Assembly (NCBI GenBank): GCA_947489665.1 | Contig: CANLEH010000001.1 | Coordinates: 716,501 to 780,500 of the forward strand | From: an uncultured Roseicyclus sp. | GTDB lineage: Bacteria; Pseudomonadota; Alphaproteobacteria; Rhodobacterales; Rhodobacteraceae | DNA: 64,000 nucleotides | Direction: 5' to 3' | Shown here: positions 8,886 through 16,944 of the stretch, piece after piece | Layout of the letters: each line of letters opens with the position of its first letter | Position numbering within the stretch: position 1 is the first letter of the stretch | Made by a program: the position numbers and the translations under genes | Notes under the pieces: model-generated | The model's input: only the letters and a program-made list of their open reading frames with translations | What the model was told of the DNA's origin: nothing | Databases searched by the model: none

Positions 8886-8977
8886 GCCGGATGTGCGATT
8901 TTTTTCGTTGCCAGTTAACATTCTGTAAACGCGCATGAAATATGTTAAGCTTTGCGCAATTGCTTGGGGTCGATCAG

Positions 8978-9973
8978 ATGACGTCGGACTACCTTGAAAT
9001 TCAGGATGACCAGCTGCGGCGTGCGGCGGCGGCGTTGGAGGCGGCCAATTTCGGCGTGTGGGAGTTTGAGCCGAAGAGTGGGCGCGCCTTCTGGGATGGC
9101 CGGGTGCGGGAATTGTGGGGCGCGTCACCCGATCAGGAGATCGACTATGATTACGTCATCTCAAAAGTGCATGCCGACGACCGGGAATTGCATGACGCTG
9201 AGACCGCGCGGGCGCTTGATCCCGACGGCACGGGCGAGATGGATATGGAATACCGCCTGATTGCACGCGGGGATTTGCCGGAGACCTGGATCCGCGCCAA
9301 AGCTCGGACGTTGTTCGAAAACGGCGAGGCGGTGCGCCTGGTCGGCACTGTGGAAGACATCACCGTACGCAAGCGCGCCGAGTTGCGAAATTATGTCTTG
9401 CTGCGGGAGCTGGAGCATCGGCTGAAGAACACCTTGGCCCTTGTCGGGTCGGTGATCCATCTGTCGAAGGACCATTATCAGTCGGTCGAGGCATTCTCGG
9501 ACATGTTGATGGGGCGCATTCATGCGCTGGCGCAGGCGCAGGAATTGTTGCGGTCCAATGATTGGCAGGAAGTTTGGCTGTCGCAGATCTGTTCGAGCGT
9601 GTTGCAGACCGTGTTGGGCGAGACGCGTCGCATCGAGACGCGGTGGGACAAGGATATTCAGGTTCCTGAGCAATATGTGCAGACCTCCGCCATGGCGATT
9701 TATGAGCTTGCCACAAACTCCATCAAATACGGTGCGCTGAGTGTCGCGGAGGGAACGGTTGTGCTTTCAGGCCAGCATGATGGCACCGTGCGCCGCTTCG
9801 AATGGCGTGAACGCGGCGGCCCCTTGGTGGACGAAGGGGCATTCGAGGCAAATGGATTTGGCAGCTTGCTGTTGGGCACGATCTGGCCGCGCGAGTTGCA
9901 CGGGACCTCCACCTATAAGGGTGAGGCGGATGGCGCGGTCTTCGCGCTGACATTGGACGGAGTAACACCATGA
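8978..9973 (+). CDS. PAS-domain sensory histidine kinase, HWE family
   Basis: About 331 residues and no membrane helix, so cytosolic. Residues 12-125 form a PAS domain (NFGVWEFEPKSGRAFWDGRV to VGTVEDITVRKRAE) and may bind a ligand or chromophore. The kinase core is HWE type: phospho-acceptor H147 in ELEHRLKNT, N-box ELATNSIKYGALS and the WRE motif in RRFEWRERGG. HWE kinases often act in light, general-stress or redox circuits. Its stop overlaps the response regulator start (ATGA), so the two are translationally coupled partners. ATG 8942 is an alternative start. Confidence 0.87.
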   Translation: MTSDYLEIQDDQLRRAAAALEAANFGVWEFEPKSGRAFWDGRVRELWGASPDQEIDYDYVISKVHADDRELHDAETARALDPDGTGEMDMEYRLIARGDLPETWIRAKARTLFENGEAVRLVGTVEDITVRKRAELRNYVLLRELEHRLKNTLALVGSVIHLSKDHYQSVEAFSDMLMGRIHALAQAQELLRSNDWQEVWLSQICSSVLQTVLGETRRIETRWDKDIQVPEQYVQTSAMAIYELATNSIKYGALSVAEGTVVLSGQHDGTVRRFEWRERGGPLVDEGAFEANGFGSLLLGTIWPRELHGTSTYKGEADGAVFALTLDGVTP

Positions 9974-10341
9974 CCTCAGACCGGTCAGGGATATTGGTTG
10001 TCGAAGACCAGATGTTGCAGGCGATCCATTTGTCGATGTCGTTGGAGCGTGAGGGATATGAGCCGATGGGCCCCTGTTCCAGCGTCGATGAGGCGCTGGA
10101 CATGCTGGACACTGCGACACCGGCGGCGGCCTTGCTGGACATCAATCTGGGCGCGGGCACGACGAGTGAGCCGATTGCCGCGGAACTGGCGCGGCGCAAG
10201 GTGCCCTTTGCGTTTCTGACGGCCTATAGTCGGGATATCCCCATTGTAGAGAGCTTCCCGGACGCGATTTTCGAGGACAAGCCTGTCAACGACCTGAAGC
10301 TGCGTCAGCTTTTGGGTGATCTGATGGCGCCCGCCGGCTAG
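9970..10341 (+). CDS. Single-domain response regulator
   Basis: 123 residues, a lone receiver domain. VVEDQ gives the acidic pocket, LLDINLG carries phospho-acceptor D57, and FLTAYS and EDKPVN supply the conserved Thr and Lys. It has no output domain, so it would work by protein-protein contact or as a phosphate sink. The gene overlaps the HWE kinase by four bases, so this kinase is its likely donor. The pairing resembles HWE kinase/receiver units in general-stress or light signalling, but no PhyR or sigma factor gene is nearby. Confidence 0.88.
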   Translation: MTSDRSGILVVEDQMLQAIHLSMSLEREGYEPMGPCSSVDEALDMLDTATPAAALLDINLGAGTTSEPIAAELARRKVPFAFLTAYSRDIPIVESFPDAIFEDKPVNDLKLRQLLGDLMAPAG

Positions 10342-10350
10342 CCGAGCAGG

Positions 10351-11544
10351 TTACTCTGCCGCGATGCGATCCGGGCGCGGGATGTGGCCGTCGCGGGTTT
10401 GCGGGGTCTTGATCCCCAAGGCCGCGCCCGCGACCTGCGTGCGCAAGATCTGCGCCGTGCCGCCGCCGATCGTGAACATGCGCACGTCGCGGTACATCCG
10501 CTCCAACGGTTCGGCATCGGAATAGCCGCGGGCACCGAACATCTGGAGCGCTGTATTCACCACCTGAATGGCGATCTCGGACGCGAAGAGCTTTGCGCGG
10601 GCGGCTTTCGCCATGTCGGGGAAGGGGTCTGAGCTGCGCGCGGCCTCATGGAGCAGCAGGCGGGCGGCATGGATCTGGATATCGGCGTCGGCGATCATCC
10701 ATTGCAGGCCCTGGAATTCGGCAAGAGGGCGGCCGAATTGCTGACGCTCCCGCAAGTAATCCTTGGCCCGGTCGAGTGCACCGGCGGCCACACCCATGGC
10801 AATGGTGCCCGCGCCGACGCGCTGGGAATTGTAGGCGTTCATCAGGTCCGCAAAGCCACGGGCGAGGCCGGAGGGTGGCTGGACCAGCCATTTCTCGTGA
10901 ACTTCGAGGTCTTTGAATCGAAGGGTCGCCTCGGGCATGCCGCATAGGCCCATCGTGTGTTCGCGGCCCTCGACATTGAAGCCCGGCGGCGGGCTTTCCG
11001 GGTCTGCGTAGACGATGAAGCCGCCGATGCCCTGTTCAGCACCCCGTTCGTCGAGCACACGCGCGAAGATCAGGTGCAGTTTCGAGACACCGCCGCCGGT
11101 AATCCAGTGCTTGGTTCCGTTGAGGATATAGCTGTCGCCTTGCTTGCTGGCGGTGGTCTGCATCTCGGTCGCGGCGGATCCGGCCTCAGGCTCGGTGATG
11201 CAGATGGCGGGTTTGTCGCCGTCCAGCACGATGGGCGCGCAAAAGGTTTTCTGTTCGTGGGTCCCGTAGGCCATGACGGCAGAGATGCCGCCCATATTCG
11301 CCTCCACCACGATGCGGGCGGTGAGCGTGCAGGCGCGAGCGATTTCTTCGACCACTTCCGTGACTGTCAGGTAATCCGCGCCTTGGCCGCCATATTCAGT
11401 GGGGATCGTCATGCCCATCAGCCCGGCCTCGACCAGGTCCTGCACATTGGGCCAGGGATAGCTGCGGGTCTTGTCCCAATGGGCCGCGCGGTCGGCGAAT
11501 TTTGGGGCCAGCGCTTGGGCTTTGGCAACGAGGGGGTGGGTCAT
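10351..11544 (-). CDS. Acyl-CoA dehydrogenase
   Basis: 397 residues, the normal length for a soluble FAD acyl-CoA dehydrogenase that introduces the alpha-beta double bond and passes electrons to ETF. Clear blocks are MTIPTEYGGQGADY, CITEPEAGSAATEMQ, LNGTKHWITGGG, the helical region RQQFGRPLAEFQGLQ and the C-terminal QMFGARGYSDAEPLERMYRD. The start at 11544 is chosen because the upstream extension to 11718 is Cys/Arg-rich and lacks family similarity. The chain-length or branched-chain specificity cannot be read. It is divergent from a LysR gene that probably controls it. Confidence 0.9.
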   Translation of the reverse strand: MTHPLVAKAQALAPKFADRAAHWDKTRSYPWPNVQDLVEAGLMGMTIPTEYGGQGADYLTVTEVVEEIARACTLTARIVVEANMGGISAVMAYGTHEQKTFCAPIVLDGDKPAICITEPEAGSAATEMQTTASKQGDSYILNGTKHWITGGGVSKLHLIFARVLDERGAEQGIGGFIVYADPESPPPGFNVEGREHTMGLCGMPEATLRFKDLEVHEKWLVQPPSGLARGFADLMNAYNSQRVGAGTIAMGVAAGALDRAKDYLRERQQFGRPLAEFQGLQWMIADADIQIHAARLLLHEAARSSDPFPDMAKAARAKLFASEIAIQVVNTALQMFGARGYSDAEPLERMYRDVRMFTIGGGTAQILRTQVAGAALGIKTPQTRDGHIPRPDRIAAE

Positions 11545-11591
11545 GGGAGCCTCACGGTGCTGTGATGGGTTGACCATAGGGAAGCTGTGGT

Positions 11592-11615
11592 TCAAATCCA
11601 TGGAATAAGATTTGA
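11592..11615. promoter_or_regulatory. Inverted repeat in LysR/acyl-CoA dehydrogenase intergenic region
   Basis: TCAAATC (11592-11598) and GATTTGA (11609-11615) form a perfect 7-bp inverted repeat around a 10-base centre. It lies 48 bases before one divergent start and 18 before the other, the position expected for a LysR-type recognition site. Confidence 0.5.
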
Positions 11616-11632
11616 TGTGAACTTCAGGGAAG

Positions 11633-12487
11633 TTGAATTTGCAGACGCGGGCCCTACGGACATTGGTGAAGGTGGCGCAGGTGGGCAGCTTCATCGGCGC
11701 AGCCGAGCAGTTGGGCATGACGCTGAGCGCACTGTCGATGCAGATGAAGGCGCTGGAGGCGGAGTTGGGGGTGGAGCTGTTCGACCGTTCGGTCCGGCCG
11801 CCACGGTTGACGCCTTTGGGCCGGTCGGTGGTGGACGAGGCCGAGGGCGTTCTGGCAGGCGAGGACCGGTTGTGGGAGGTCGTGCGGCCCGGCGGCGATC
11901 TGGTGGGGGCTTACAAGCTGGGCTTTGTGACCACGGCGGCAGTGCGGCTCTTGCCGGGGTTCCTGAAGGCCGCACGGGGCGGGCGGGCGACCTTTTCCGT
12001 GGAGACGGGGCTGTCGGCAGTCATTCAGGAAAAGGTCCTGACCGGGCAGTTGGACGCGGGCGTGGTGACGAATGCGGATGGGTTGCCTGAGGGACTTTCC
12101 GCGCGACTGCTGCGGCGGGAGCCGTTCGTATTCGCCGTTCACCGGGACGTGGCGGACGACATGAAGGGCCAGACCTTCTTTCACTTCATGCCCGGCACGG
12201 GGATCGGAAAGCTGATCGCGGGCGCGATGGGGGAGCCTGCGGATGTTGTGGTTCTGGATAACCTTGAGGCGATCATGGAATGCGTCTGCGCGGGGTTGGG
12301 CTACACGCTGATGCCGGTGCCGGATGTGGAGCGGTACCTGACCGACGATGTTGTCATGCTTCCGGGTCCGGAGGGCTTGCAGCGGCGGCTGGAACTGGTC
12401 GTGCGAAAGGGCAGCGCGCTGGCGCGGCGGGAAGCGGCCTTGGCGGCGTTGTTTGGGGTGCTTGCGGCGGAGCACGGCGCGCCGTAG
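11633..12487 (+). CDS. LysR-family transcriptional regulator
   Basis: 284 residues from TTG 11633. The N-terminal winged helix-turn-helix is clear ([20 protein letters not shown], then [15 protein letters not shown] and RLTPLG). The remainder forms the two-lobed effector domain, ending in an Arg/Ala-rich helix. It is divergently placed with the acyl-CoA dehydrogenase gene across about 90 bases holding a palindrome, so it probably controls that gene. The inducer is unknown, perhaps an acyl-CoA or organic acid. The domain is slightly shorter than the usual 295-310 residues. Confidence 0.82.
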   Translation: MNLQTRALRTLVKVAQVGSFIGAAEQLGMTLSALSMQMKALEAELGVELFDRSVRPPRLTPLGRSVVDEAEGVLAGEDRLWEVVRPGGDLVGAYKLGFVTTAAVRLLPGFLKAARGGRATFSVETGLSAVIQEKVLTGQLDAGVVTNADGLPEGLSARLLRREPFVFAVHRDVADDMKGQTFFHFMPGTGIGKLIAGAMGEPADVVVLDNLEAIMECVCAGLGYTLMPVPDVERYLTDDVVMLPGPEGLQRRLELVVRKGSALARREAALAALFGVLAAEHGAP

Positions 12488-12520
12488 AAGGCGGCGAATT
12501 CTCGGAAAAGGACGCGGGCG

Positions 12521-13618
12521 ATGGGCTTCAAGATGGGCATTGTGGGCTTGCCGAATGTGGGCAAATCCACCCTCTTCAACGCGCTGACCAAGACGGCGGC
12601 GGCGCAGGCGGCGAACTTTCCGTTCTGCACGATTGAACCCAATGTGGGCGATGTGGCCGTGCCCGATGCGCGGCTGGATACGCTGGCGGAGTTGGCGCAA
12701 TCGAAGTCCATCGTGCCGACGCGGATGACCTTTGTGGATATTGCGGGCCTCGTGAAAGGCGCGAGCAAGGGCGAGGGGCTGGGCAACCAGTTTCTGGCGA
12801 ACATCCGCGAGACGGACGCGATTGCCCATGTGCTGCGTTGCTTCGAGGATGGCGATGTGACCCACGTGGATGGCCGCGTGGACCCGGTGGCGGATGCCGA
12901 GACCATCGAGACGGAGCTGATGCTGGCCGATCTGGAGAGCATCGAAAAGCGGCTTCAGAACATCATCCGCAAGGTGCGTGGCGGCGATAAGGAGGCGGTG
13001 CAGGCGCAACGTCTGATGGAGGTCGCCAAGGCGGCGCTGGAGAACGGCCAGCCCGCCCGCACGGTTGAGGTCGATGCCGAGGACGCCAAAGCGTGGAAGA
13101 TGTTGCAGCTGCTGACGGCGAAGCCGGTACTGTATGTCTGTAATGTCGAGGAAGAGAATGCCGGGACGGGCAATTCCCAGTCGGCGCGTGTGGCCGAGAT
13201 GGCGGCGGCGCAGGGGAACTCCCATGTCGTGATCTCCGCCAAGATCGAGGAAGAGATTGCGCAGCTTGAGGCCGACGAGGCGCAGATGTTCCTTGAAGAA
13301 CTGGGGCTGGAAGAGGCCGGTTTGGACCGGCTGATCCGCGCGGGCTACGCGCTGTTGAACCTGCAGACCTACTTCACCGTCGGTCCCAAGGAGGCGCGCG
13401 CCTGGACGATCAAGGAGGGCACGCTGGCGCCGCAGGCGGCGGGTGTGATCCACGGCGATTTCGAGAAGGGCTTCATCCGGGCCGAGACGATTGCGTACGA
13501 TGATTTCGTGTCTTTGGGTGGCGAGAATGCAGCGAAAGAGGCGGGCAAGATGCGGGCCGAGGGCAAGGGATATGTGGTGAAGGACGGGGACGTCCTGCAT
13601 ATTCTGCACAGCGGCTGA
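12521..13618 (+). CDS. ychF: Redox-regulated ATPase/GTPase YchF (Obg-like)
   Basis: 365 residues, full length. G1 is [14 protein letters not shown] close to the N-terminus, G3 lies in [20 protein letters not shown], and the C-terminal TGS-like domain includes [29 protein letters not shown] and the closing [13 protein letters not shown]. YchF is a ribosome-associated P-loop ATPase linked to translation and oxidative stress. AAGGA precedes the start. It is a housekeeping gene followed by a strong terminator. Confidence 0.97.
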   Translation: MGFKMGIVGLPNVGKSTLFNALTKTAAAQAANFPFCTIEPNVGDVAVPDARLDTLAELAQSKSIVPTRMTFVDIAGLVKGASKGEGLGNQFLANIRETDAIAHVLRCFEDGDVTHVDGRVDPVADAETIETELMLADLESIEKRLQNIIRKVRGGDKEAVQAQRLMEVAKAALENGQPARTVEVDAEDAKAWKMLQLLTAKPVLYVCNVEEENAGTGNSQSARVAEMAAAQGNSHVVISAKIEEEIAQLEADEAQMFLEELGLEEAGLDRLIRAGYALLNLQTYFTVGPKEARAWTIKEGTLAPQAAGVIHGDFEKGFIRAETIAYDDFVSLGGENAAKEAGKMRAEGKGYVVKDGDVLHILHSG

Positions 13619-13621
13619 ACG

Positions 13622-13650
13622 AAAAGCCCCGGCACAGGGCCGGGGCTTTT
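13622..13650 (+). terminator. Intrinsic terminator after ychF
   Basis: AAAAGCCCCGGC and GCCGGGGCTTTT form a perfect stem around a small loop, starting four bases after the ychF stop and ending in a T run. It is symmetric, so it can also terminate the convergent gene at 13670. Confidence 0.9.
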
Positions 13651-13669
13651 GTGGAGTGATGGCGGCGAT

Positions 13670-14071
13670 TTACCGACCAAACGCCGTCACAACCGCCTGG
13701 GAGCCGGGGTTCACGATGGTCTGATACTGGAACCGGATCTGGTCGATATTGCGCACGGGTCCGCGCAGGTTGAACCAGCCGGTGCAGTTGCCGGGCCGTA
13801 CGATGCGGCGCACGCCGAGGTCCTGGCTGCCGCCAAGGGCAAAGCTCACATCGACATCACCGAAATGCACGGCGCGGTTGGCGACGCAGAAGCGCACCTC
13901 GCGGAAGAGGGCAGGGCCGGGGACGGAGATCACGTCGACGTCCGAAGTGTCGGCGGCAACGCGGGCGCCGAGGAATGTGTTGGCCGAGGCCGGCACGGTG
14001 GAGGCCGCGAGGCCAGCCAGCACGACGAGGGAGAGGATCTTGGGGTTCAGGGCTTTGAGGGTCAGTTTCAT
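13670..14071 (-). CDS. Secreted hypothetical protein, DUF2541-like
   Basis: 133 residues with a Sec signal peptide (KILSLVVLAGLAASTVPASA, cleavage probably after ASA). The mature part is a beta-rich domain: LGARVAADTSDVDVISV, an FREVRFCVANRAVHFGDV strand pair, and a closing segment with RNIDQIRFQYQT. This spacing resembles small DUF2541-type periplasmic proteins. Two cysteines (in FCVAN and GNCTG) may form a disulfide. It would be periplasmic. The function is unknown and the family call is from pattern only. Confidence 0.6.
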   Translation of the reverse strand: MKLTLKALNPKILSLVVLAGLAASTVPASANTFLGARVAADTSDVDVISVPGPALFREVRFCVANRAVHFGDVDVSFALGGSQDLGVRRIVRPGNCTGWFNLRGPVRNIDQIRFQYQTIVNPGSQAVVTAFGR

Positions 14072-14238
14072 AAGTCTATTCCTTTGGGTTTAAGTTTGGA
14101 TCTTCAAAAGTGTTGGTGTCTGAAATGCTGTAGACATGAGGTATCACGGGGGCTGGCGGGGTTTCCGTCGCCCTTTGTGTGATTTTCTCGGGGAATTTCT
14201 TCTAAGCCGCTGAAATAGAACGAAAAGAAAGTGCAGAT

Positions 14239-14670
14239 TTATGCGACAGGTGCACTGCTGACCTGCTGGTGCACCTCGATCACATTGCCCTCTGGGTCGT
14301 GAAAGAAGACCTGATGCCATTCGGCAGAGAAGGCGGTGCCGTAATCGGAATAGGGGATACCGCGCGCGTCGAGCATGGCGAGGAAAGCGGGCAGATCGTC
14401 GGTGCGGAAGGCGATATGCCCACGCTCGATCGGGTTGATGACCTGGCCGTTATGGAAGGCGATATTCAGGTCACGCTCGGCCAGGTGCATCTGCATCGCG
14501 CCGTCTGTGGCGAAACGGATCGGGCCGTCAAAGCCCTTGCCGTCCTTCGCCTCGGTCCGCGGGAATTGCGAGGCGGGCATATCGTCGAGACCCAGGACCT
14601 GCGTGTAGAAGGTGTGCATCCGGTCGACATCATCGGAGACGAAGTTGATGTGGTGGAATTCGAGTTTCAT
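14239..14670 (-). CDS. VOC-family (glyoxalase/dioxygenase fold) protein
   Basis: 143 residues with two beta-alpha-beta-beta-beta modules. It starts EFHHINFVSDDVDRMHTFY, and the second module has RGHIAFRTDDLPAFLAML and closes HDPEGNVIEVHQQ. Metal ligands are plausible at His7/8, the central His and the C-terminal Glu. The substrate could be a thiol adduct, catechol or methylmalonyl-type compound. It is the last gene of the operon running from the ArsR gene at 15625, separated from the SRPBCC gene by a tandem repeat. Confidence 0.8.
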   Translation of the reverse strand: MKLEFHHINFVSDDVDRMHTFYTQVLGLDDMPASQFPRTEAKDGKGFDGPIRFATDGAMQMHLAERDLNIAFHNGQVINPIERGHIAFRTDDLPAFLAMLDARGIPYSDYGTAFSAEWHQVFFHDPEGNVIEVHQQVSSAPVA

Positions 14671-14684
14671 GTGGATTCTTCCTT

Positions 14685-14762
14685 GGCCTACCGCCCTTCG
14701 GGCTACTTGAGGCCGGGGTTCTTGGCCTGCCGCCCGTCACGCTGCTTGAGGCCGGGGCTCCG
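14685..14762. repeat. Two tandem 39-bp repeats
   Basis: Unit 1 (14685-14723) and unit 2 (14724-14762) match at 31 of 39 positions, sharing GGCCT, CCGCCC and CTTGAGGCCGGGG blocks. They lie between the SRPBCC stop and the VOC start within one operon. One minus-strand frame is open through both units and would read a 13-residue repeat with GGRPR, but I see no reason to call it translated. Confidence 0.75.
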
Positions 14763-14814
14763 GCAAGACAGTTTTCGCCATCCTGCCGGTTCTGCACCGA
14801 ATGTCACGTGCAGA

Positions 14815-15294
14815 TCAGGCCGCCATCGTCTCCGCCAGCTTTTCGAAGGCCTGCATCCAGCCGCCTTCGCCGGGCGAGCCTGCAGGTACGCCGATATGGC
14901 GCATGACCATGCGGGTGCCGGTGCCGTCCTCGGACAGGTCGACATGCACTTCGGTCATCTCAGGCGTGCCGTCGGGCATGCCCATGACGGCGGGGGAGAG
15001 GATAGTGCCGTCGGCGTCGCACATCGCCTCGGTATAGACGAGGCGGGTTTTGGGCGTGACCTCGGTATAGGTGCCGGTGAAATACATCGTCATGGAGCGG
15101 TCGGGGCGGTCCATCTGCATAGTCACCCGCCGGGTGCCGCCGACCGTCACGTCCATGCTGGCTTCTGGCACGGACATGCCCATGGGGCCATACCATTGCA
15201 TGAAGAGGTCAGCCTCGGTCCAGAAACGCCAGACCGTATCGAGGGGGGCGTCGAAGTGGCGCTCGATACGCACGAAGCCTGCGAGTTCAGTCAT
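14815..15294 (-). CDS. SRPBCC / AHSA1-domain protein
   Basis: 159 residues of the START-like AHSA1 fold. The opening FVRIERHFDAPLDTVWRFWTE, the strand SMDVTVGGTRRVTMQ and the late THVDLSEDGTGTRM-like segment and helix GWMQAFEKLAETM are typical. Such proteins bind hydrophobic ligands in a deep cavity. The gene overlaps the upstream ArsR gene by eight bases, a very common ArsR-SRPBCC pairing, so it is co-regulated with it. The ligand is unknown. Confidence 0.85.
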   Translation of the reverse strand: MTELAGFVRIERHFDAPLDTVWRFWTEADLFMQWYGPMGMSVPEASMDVTVGGTRRVTMQMDRPDRSMTMYFTGTYTEVTPKTRLVYTEAMCDADGTILSPAVMGMPDGTPEMTEVHVDLSEDGTGTRMVMRHIGVPAGSPGEGGWMQAFEKLAETMAA

Positions 15295-15625
15295 TTTGTT
15301 GGTCCTTCATGTTGGAGAGGGCGGTGTCGAGCGCATCAAAGCGTGCGCTCCAGATATGGCGGTATTGCTCGGTCCAGTCGGCGATCTGCTGAAGGGGAGC
15401 AGCATTCAGCGTGCAGGGCCGGAATTGCGCGTTTTGAGAGCGCTCGATCAGGCCCGCCTTTTGCAGCACGCGGATATGCTGAGAGATCGCGGGCAGGCTC
15501 ATGTCAAAGGGTTCCGCGATGTCGTTGACTGTCGCGGGGCCGGTCGCGAGGCGCGCGAGGATGGCGCGGCGGGTGGGGTTGGCCAGGGCGGAGAGGGTGG
15601 CGTCGAGTTGGGTATCGGGGGTCAT
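15287..15625 (-). CDS. ArsR-family HTH regulator (SRPBCC-associated)
   Basis: 112 residues. It has the ArsR winged helix: LSALANPTRRAILARLATG, then DIAEPFDMSLPAISQHIRVL as helix-turn-helix and LIERSQNAQFRPC as wing. The metal-binding ELCVC motif of true metalloregulators is absent, so this is the metal-independent branch that partners SRPBCC genes. It heads the three-gene minus-strand operon. Two AT-rich palindromes just upstream (15648-15675) are the likely operators, giving autorepression. Confidence 0.85.
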   Translation of the reverse strand: MTPDTQLDATLSALANPTRRAILARLATGPATVNDIAEPFDMSLPAISQHIRVLQKAGLIERSQNAQFRPCTLNAAPLQQIADWTEQYRHIWSARFDALDTALSNMKDQQND

Positions 15626-15647
15626 AGTGTCTTTTATTATGTGAGTC

Positions 15648-15675
15648 GCTTAATTAAGCAATATCTTAATTAAGC
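15648..15675. promoter_or_regulatory. Paired palindromic operators for ArsR-type regulator
   Basis: GCTTAATTAAGC (15648-15659, perfect palindrome) and TCTTAATTAAGC (15664-15675) are spaced 16 bp centre to centre and lie 23-50 bases upstream of the ArsR start codon. The shared CTTAATTAAG core fits dimer binding by a small winged-helix repressor. Confidence 0.6.
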
Positions 15676-15774
15676 GGGCGTGATCCTTTGTATCATGCTT
15701 CCTGAATTGCCAAGGGCTTGGAATTGCAGTCAGGTGCGCGTCTGCCCGACTGTGCCGGGCGAGGAAGGATATCC

Positions 15775-16653
15775 ATGAGCGCCTCTTCCGAAGACACGCC
15801 CGCAGGCTTTGGCTATGCGATCAGCGCCTACGTCCTGTGGGGCGGGTTGCCGCTTTACCTCAAGGCGTTGGAGCATTTGCCCGCCGCAGAGGTCGTGGCG
15901 CACCGGGTGGTGTGGTCGCTGCCGTTGATCGGGTTGCTGATCTGGGTGACAGGCCGCACTGCGGATCTGAAGGCTGCGTTCCGGTCGCCGAAGCTTTTGG
16001 CCATGGCCGCGCTGACGAGCGTGTTCATCTCGATCAACTGGGGCGTCTATGTCTGGGCGATTGCCAATGAGCGCGCGTTGGACGGGGCGCTGGGCTACTA
16101 CATCAACCCGCTTTTCCTTGTGTTCCTCGGGGCGGTGTTGCTGGGCGAAAAGTTGAGCGCTTTGAAGTGGGCGGCCGTGGCCCTGGCGGCGGTTGCAGTT
16201 GTGGTTCTGACCGTGGCGCAGGGCAGCCTGCCTTGGCCCGCGCTAGCATTGATGTTGAGCTGGGGCGGCTATGCGTTCTGCAAGCGGCGCTTGCCGATTG
16301 GCCCGAACCAAGGGTTCTTTCTGGAGGTCGCGATCCTGAGCGTGCCGGCCTTGGCCTATCTGGTCTGGCTGGGCGGCGACGGTGCGTTTCTGGGGGAAGC
16401 GCGGGACACCTGGCTGCTGATGTGCGCAGGCGTGGTGACGGCGGTGCCGCTGATCCTGTACGTGAACGGCGCGAAGCTTTTGCGGCTGAGTACGATCGGC
16501 ATCCTGCAATACATCGCGCCCACGCTGATCATGCTGGTGGCGCTGTTCGTGTTTGGGGAGCCCTTCGGCCCGGCCCGCGCAATTGCGTTTCCGATGATCT
16601 GGGGCGCGCTGGCGCTCTATTCGGTGGCGCTGATCCGGGAAGCGCGGGCCTGA
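15775..16653 (+). CDS. rarD: EamA/DMT-family transporter RarD
   Basis: 292 residues with about ten membrane helices. It starts GFGYAISAYVLWGGLPLYLK and has LPAAEVVAHRVVWSLP, SINWGVYVWAIANERALDGALGYYINPL in two halves and the late GILQYIAPTLIMLVA segment, all characteristic of RarD. It is an inner-membrane drug/metabolite transporter linked to chloramphenicol sensitivity. The start at 15775 follows GAGGAAGGA. It is the last chromosomal gene before the tRNA used for integration. Confidence 0.9.
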   Translation: MSASSEDTPAGFGYAISAYVLWGGLPLYLKALEHLPAAEVVAHRVVWSLPLIGLLIWVTGRTADLKAAFRSPKLLAMAALTSVFISINWGVYVWAIANERALDGALGYYINPLFLVFLGAVLLGEKLSALKWAAVALAAVAVVVLTVAQGSLPWPALALMLSWGGYAFCKRRLPIGPNQGFFLEVAILSVPALAYLVWLGGDGAFLGEARDTWLLMCAGVVTAVPLILYVNGAKLLRLSTIGILQYIAPTLIMLVALFVFGEPFGPARAIAFPMIWGALALYSVALIREARA

Positions 16654-16700
16654 CGGATTGAGACTTGTCATCCTTGATTGGCACTTATAGACGGATCGGC

Positions 16701-16790
16701 GGAGACGTGGCCGAGTGGTCGAAGGCGCTCCCCTGCTAAGGGAGTAGGCGGGAAACCGTCTCGAGGGTTCGAATCCCTTCGTCTCCGCCA
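16701..16790 (+). tRNA. tRNA-Ser (anticodon GCT)
   Basis: 90 bases including an encoded CCA. Acceptor arms GGAGACG and CGTCTCC pair. The anticodon loop CTGCTAA (16733-16739) gives anticodon GCT at 16735-16737, reading AGC/AGT. A long variable arm, typical of tRNA-Ser, and the T-arm GGGTTCGAATCCC are present. Its last 14 bases are repeated at 50633-50646, so it is the attachment site of the downstream island, and integration leaves the gene intact. Confidence 0.97.
16777..16790 (+). repeat. attL core (tRNA-Ser 3' end)
   Basis: CTTCGTCTCCGCCA, the last 14 bases of tRNA-Ser, identical to 50633-50646. The flanking bases differ on both sides, so 14 bp is the exact shared core. Confidence 0.85.
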
Positions 16791-16878
16791 TTTTTCTCAA
16801 GATCGCTATCGCACAACATACTGATAGTGGGGTGGAATTCGGCGTCTTCGCGCTAATGGCGGTGTTCGGTCCGCTTGA

Positions 16879-16926
16879 TTTGCTGCACATTTTGCTACAC
16901 ATTTTGCTACACAATTTGCTGCACAA
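16879..16926 (+). repeat. Four tandem 12-bp repeats, candidate integrase arm sites (left)
   Basis: Four head-to-tail units at 16879, 16891, 16903 and 16915, each fitting TTTGCTRCACAW. They begin 88 bases inside attL and end 18 bases before the integrase start. They therefore also sit in the integrase promoter or leader and could allow autoregulation. Confidence 0.8.
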
Positions 16927-16944
16927 ACGCGGAGGGCTTCCGCC

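Noticed and set aside
11654-13609. 651-codon open frame on the minus strand opposite the LysR and ychF genes
   Set aside because: Its protein is rich in Arg, His, Leu and Gln, as expected for the complement of high-GC coding DNA. The plus-strand genes there are clear family members.
14269-15528. 419-codon plus-strand frame across the VOC-SRPBCC-ArsR operon
   Set aside because: It is antisense to three recognised genes, matches no family and has a composition typical of a shadow frame.
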